The translations under genes were made by a program, and so were the position numbers. From JANOQP01 sp044227705 (GTDB lineage Bacteria; Bacteroidota; Bacteroidia; Chitinophagales; Saprospiraceae), in the NCBI GenBank assembly GCA_044227705.1, contig JBGAWE010000231.1, forward strand, positions 1 through 7,105: 7,105 bases of DNA, read 5' to 3'. Shown here in pieces: positions 5,923 through 7,105 of this stretch. Numbering within the stretch: the stretch's first letter is position 1; every line of letters begins with the position of its first letter. The notes beneath the pieces are model-generated. The model was not told where the DNA came from. It saw only the letters and a program-made list of their open reading frames with translations, and ran no database searches.

Positions 5923-5940
5923 GCGAAAATCACGTTTCGC
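5923..5940. promoter_or_regulatory. Inverted repeat at the exporter start (possible operator)
   Basis: GCGAAA (5923-5928) and TTTCGC (5935-5940) form a 6-bp dyad around ATCACG. It ends 5 bases before the exporter ATG and would overlap the transcription start if the promoter call just upstream is right. That position would suit a repressor site, but a short dyad can arise by chance. Confidence 0.3.
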
Positions 5941-5945
5941 GGCGC

Positions 5946-7105
5946 ATGGCAGAAAATCAAGACAAGAAAAAGAAGTTCGACCTCGGCCTCCTTTCGAAGG
6001 TGCTGAAGCTCGGGAGGCCCTACCGGAAGACGCTGCGGCTGACCATCACGCTCTCGCTCGTGCTCGCCTGCCTCTCCGTTTTGAGGCCTTTTTTGATTGA
6101 AAAAATGGTCGACGAGCACGTCATGACCGGCGACGTCCCCGGCATGAACAAGATGCTCATCGCCATCTTCGCGGCCCTCATCACCGAGGTCGTGCTGCGC
6201 TATTTCTTCCTGTTCAACGCAGACTGGATGGGCCAGGCCGTCATCCGCGACCTGCGGGTGCGCACGTTCAACCACATCAACTCGCTCAACCTGCGCTACT
6301 TCGACCGCACGCCCGTCGGCCAGTCGACCACGCGCACCATCAACGACGTGGAGGCCATCAACACCATCTTCGCCGACGGCTCCATCACCATCATATCCGA
6401 CCTGCTCAACATCGTCTCGGTGCTCGGCTTCATGCTCTTCCTTTCGTGGAAACTGGCGCTCATCACCATCTCGGTCTTCCCACTGCTCATCCTCGGCTCC
6501 TATTTTTTCAAAGAGGCCGTGCGGAAGAGCTATGAAAAGGTGCGGAACCACATCGCCGCGATGAACGCCTTTTTGCAGGAAAGGATAAGCGGGATGCGCG
6601 TCGTCCAAATCTTCAACGCGGAAAAACAGGAGGCCGAGCGGTTCAAAAAAATCAACCGCGACTACACCCGCGCCAACCTGGACAGCATCAACGCCTATGC
6701 CGTCTTCTTCCCGGTCGTCGACATCATCTCGGCCGTCTCGCTCGGCCTCATGGTCTGGTACGGCGCGGGCGGCGTGATGCGGCAGGAGGTGACGCTCGGC
6801 ACGCTCATCGCCTTCCCGCTCTACATCTCGATGCTCTACAGGCCCATTCGCCTGCTGGCCGACAAGTTCAACACCCTCCAGATGGGCCTCATCGCCGCCG
6901 AGCGCGTGTTCAAACTTTTGGAGAGCGACGAGGTGACGAAGAACTCGGGCCGGTTTTCTCCCGACCGCTTCCGGGGCGAGGTCAGTTTCGAGAACGTGGA
7001 TTTCGAGTACGTGGAGGACACGCCGATTCTTAAAAACGTCTCCTTCAAAATCGACCCTGGCCAGACGCTGGCCATCGTCGGCTCTACGGGCAGCGGAAAG
7101 ACGAC
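5946..7105 (+). CDS. ABC exporter half-transporter (YheH/BmrD-like), 5' part cut by right edge
   Basis: From the ATG at 5946, 386 codons are visible and the gene runs off the window. After a Lys-rich cytoplasmic start (MAENQDKKKKFDLG) comes an ABC type-1 exporter membrane domain with about six helices. Diagnostic segments include LNLRYFDRTPVGQSTTRTIND (coupling region), NAFLQERISGMRVVQIFNAE, and TLGTLIAFPLYISMLYRPIRLLADKFNTLQ before AAERVFKLLES. The nucleotide-binding domain begins about residue 346 with EVSFENVDFEYVEDTPILKNVSF. The sequence breaks off just after Walker A, GSTGSGKT (379-386). The pattern is closest to the YheH/BmrD type of multidrug half-transporters, which often pair with a second subunit; a partner might lie just outside. 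No C39 peptidase domain precedes the membrane part, so it is not a peptide-processing exporter. The substrate is unknown. Confidence 0.93.
   Translation, partial: MAENQDKKKKFDLGLLSKVLKLGRPYRKTLRLTITLSLVLACLSVLRPFLIEKMVDEHVMTGDVPGMNKMLIAIFAALITEVVLRYFFLFNADWMGQAVIRDLRVRTFNHINSLNLRYFDRTPVGQSTTRTINDVEAINTIFADGSITIISDLLNIVSVLGFMLFLSWKLALITISVFPLLILGSYFFKEAVRKSYEKVRNHIAAMNAFLQERISGMRVVQIFNAEKQEAERFKKINRDYTRANLDSINAYAVFFPVVDIISAVSLGLMVWYGAGGVMRQEVTLGTLIAFPLYISMLYRPIRLLADKFNTLQMGLIAAERVFKLLESDEVTKNSGRFSPDRFRGEVSFENVDFEYVEDTPILKNVSFKIDPGQTLAIVGSTGSGKT

Noticed and set aside
5853..6608. Upstream extension of the pnuC frame to about 445 codons
   Set aside because: The extra residues lie antisense to the ABC exporter gene and are low-complexity His/Asp/Glu/Arg. 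The PnuC-like sequence begins at the ATG at 5852.
1..7105. CRISPR arrays, tRNA or rRNA genes, transposases and attachment sites
   Set aside because: I saw no regularly spaced repeats, cloverleaf sequences, rRNA-like stretches or mobile-element proteins in the window.

Overview
The window is about 7.1 kb of GC-rich, gene-dense chromosomal DNA that fits a member of the Bacteroidota, most likely the Saprospiria/Lewinella-like side of the phylum. That placement is inference. It rests on a secreted glycine-rich surface protein of the type-9-secretion kind, a ribosomal protein bS16 with a long Ala/Glu tail, a long signal peptidase I with an extra N-terminal membrane domain, the absence of Shine-Dalgarno sequences before the starts, and an exact match to the Bacteroidota -7 promoter box (TAnnTTTG).

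Layout from left to right. Positions 1-781 (minus) hold the N-terminal 260 residues of an exported glycine-rich protein that runs off the left edge. A 138-bp divergent spacer with a hairpin plus T-run separates it from rpsP (920-1528, plus). Next is a 154-bp spacer with a perfect 10-bp inverted repeat. A 464-residue, apparently all-helical protein I do not recognise follows (1683-3077, plus). An 84-bp spacer carries four tandem copies of an ATTCCGN heptamer and leads into lepB (3162-4775, plus). A perfect 20-bp-stem terminator (4802-4845) closes lepB and can also serve the minus-strand gene that faces it. That minus-strand gene is a small ORF (4873-5085) with its own promoter-like sequence, and its product looks like a double-glycine-leader peptide precursor. 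Then come pnuC (5271-5852, minus), a 93-bp divergent spacer with two small inverted repeats, and the first 386 codons of an ABC exporter half-transporter (5946-7105, plus), which is cut by the right edge inside the Walker A motif.

How the genes relate. rpsP, the 464-aa gene and lepB lie in the same direction and belong to housekeeping translation and export, but each is separated by 84-154 bp, so one operon is not certain. LepB removes signal peptides from exported proteins such as the 1-781 product. PnuC imports a vitamin-type substrate (NAD precursor). The exporter is of the YheH/BmrD multidrug type and lacks a peptidase domain in the part visible.

The most interesting item is the small minus-strand gene at 4873-5085. 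It has an LDKFK element, a GlyGlyGly junction and a 20-residue tail with one Cys. A promoter-like sequence lies upstream and a strong terminator downstream. It may be an orphan RiPP/bacteriocin-like precursor. No modification enzyme or C39 peptidase is visible in the window, so this remains a hypothesis.
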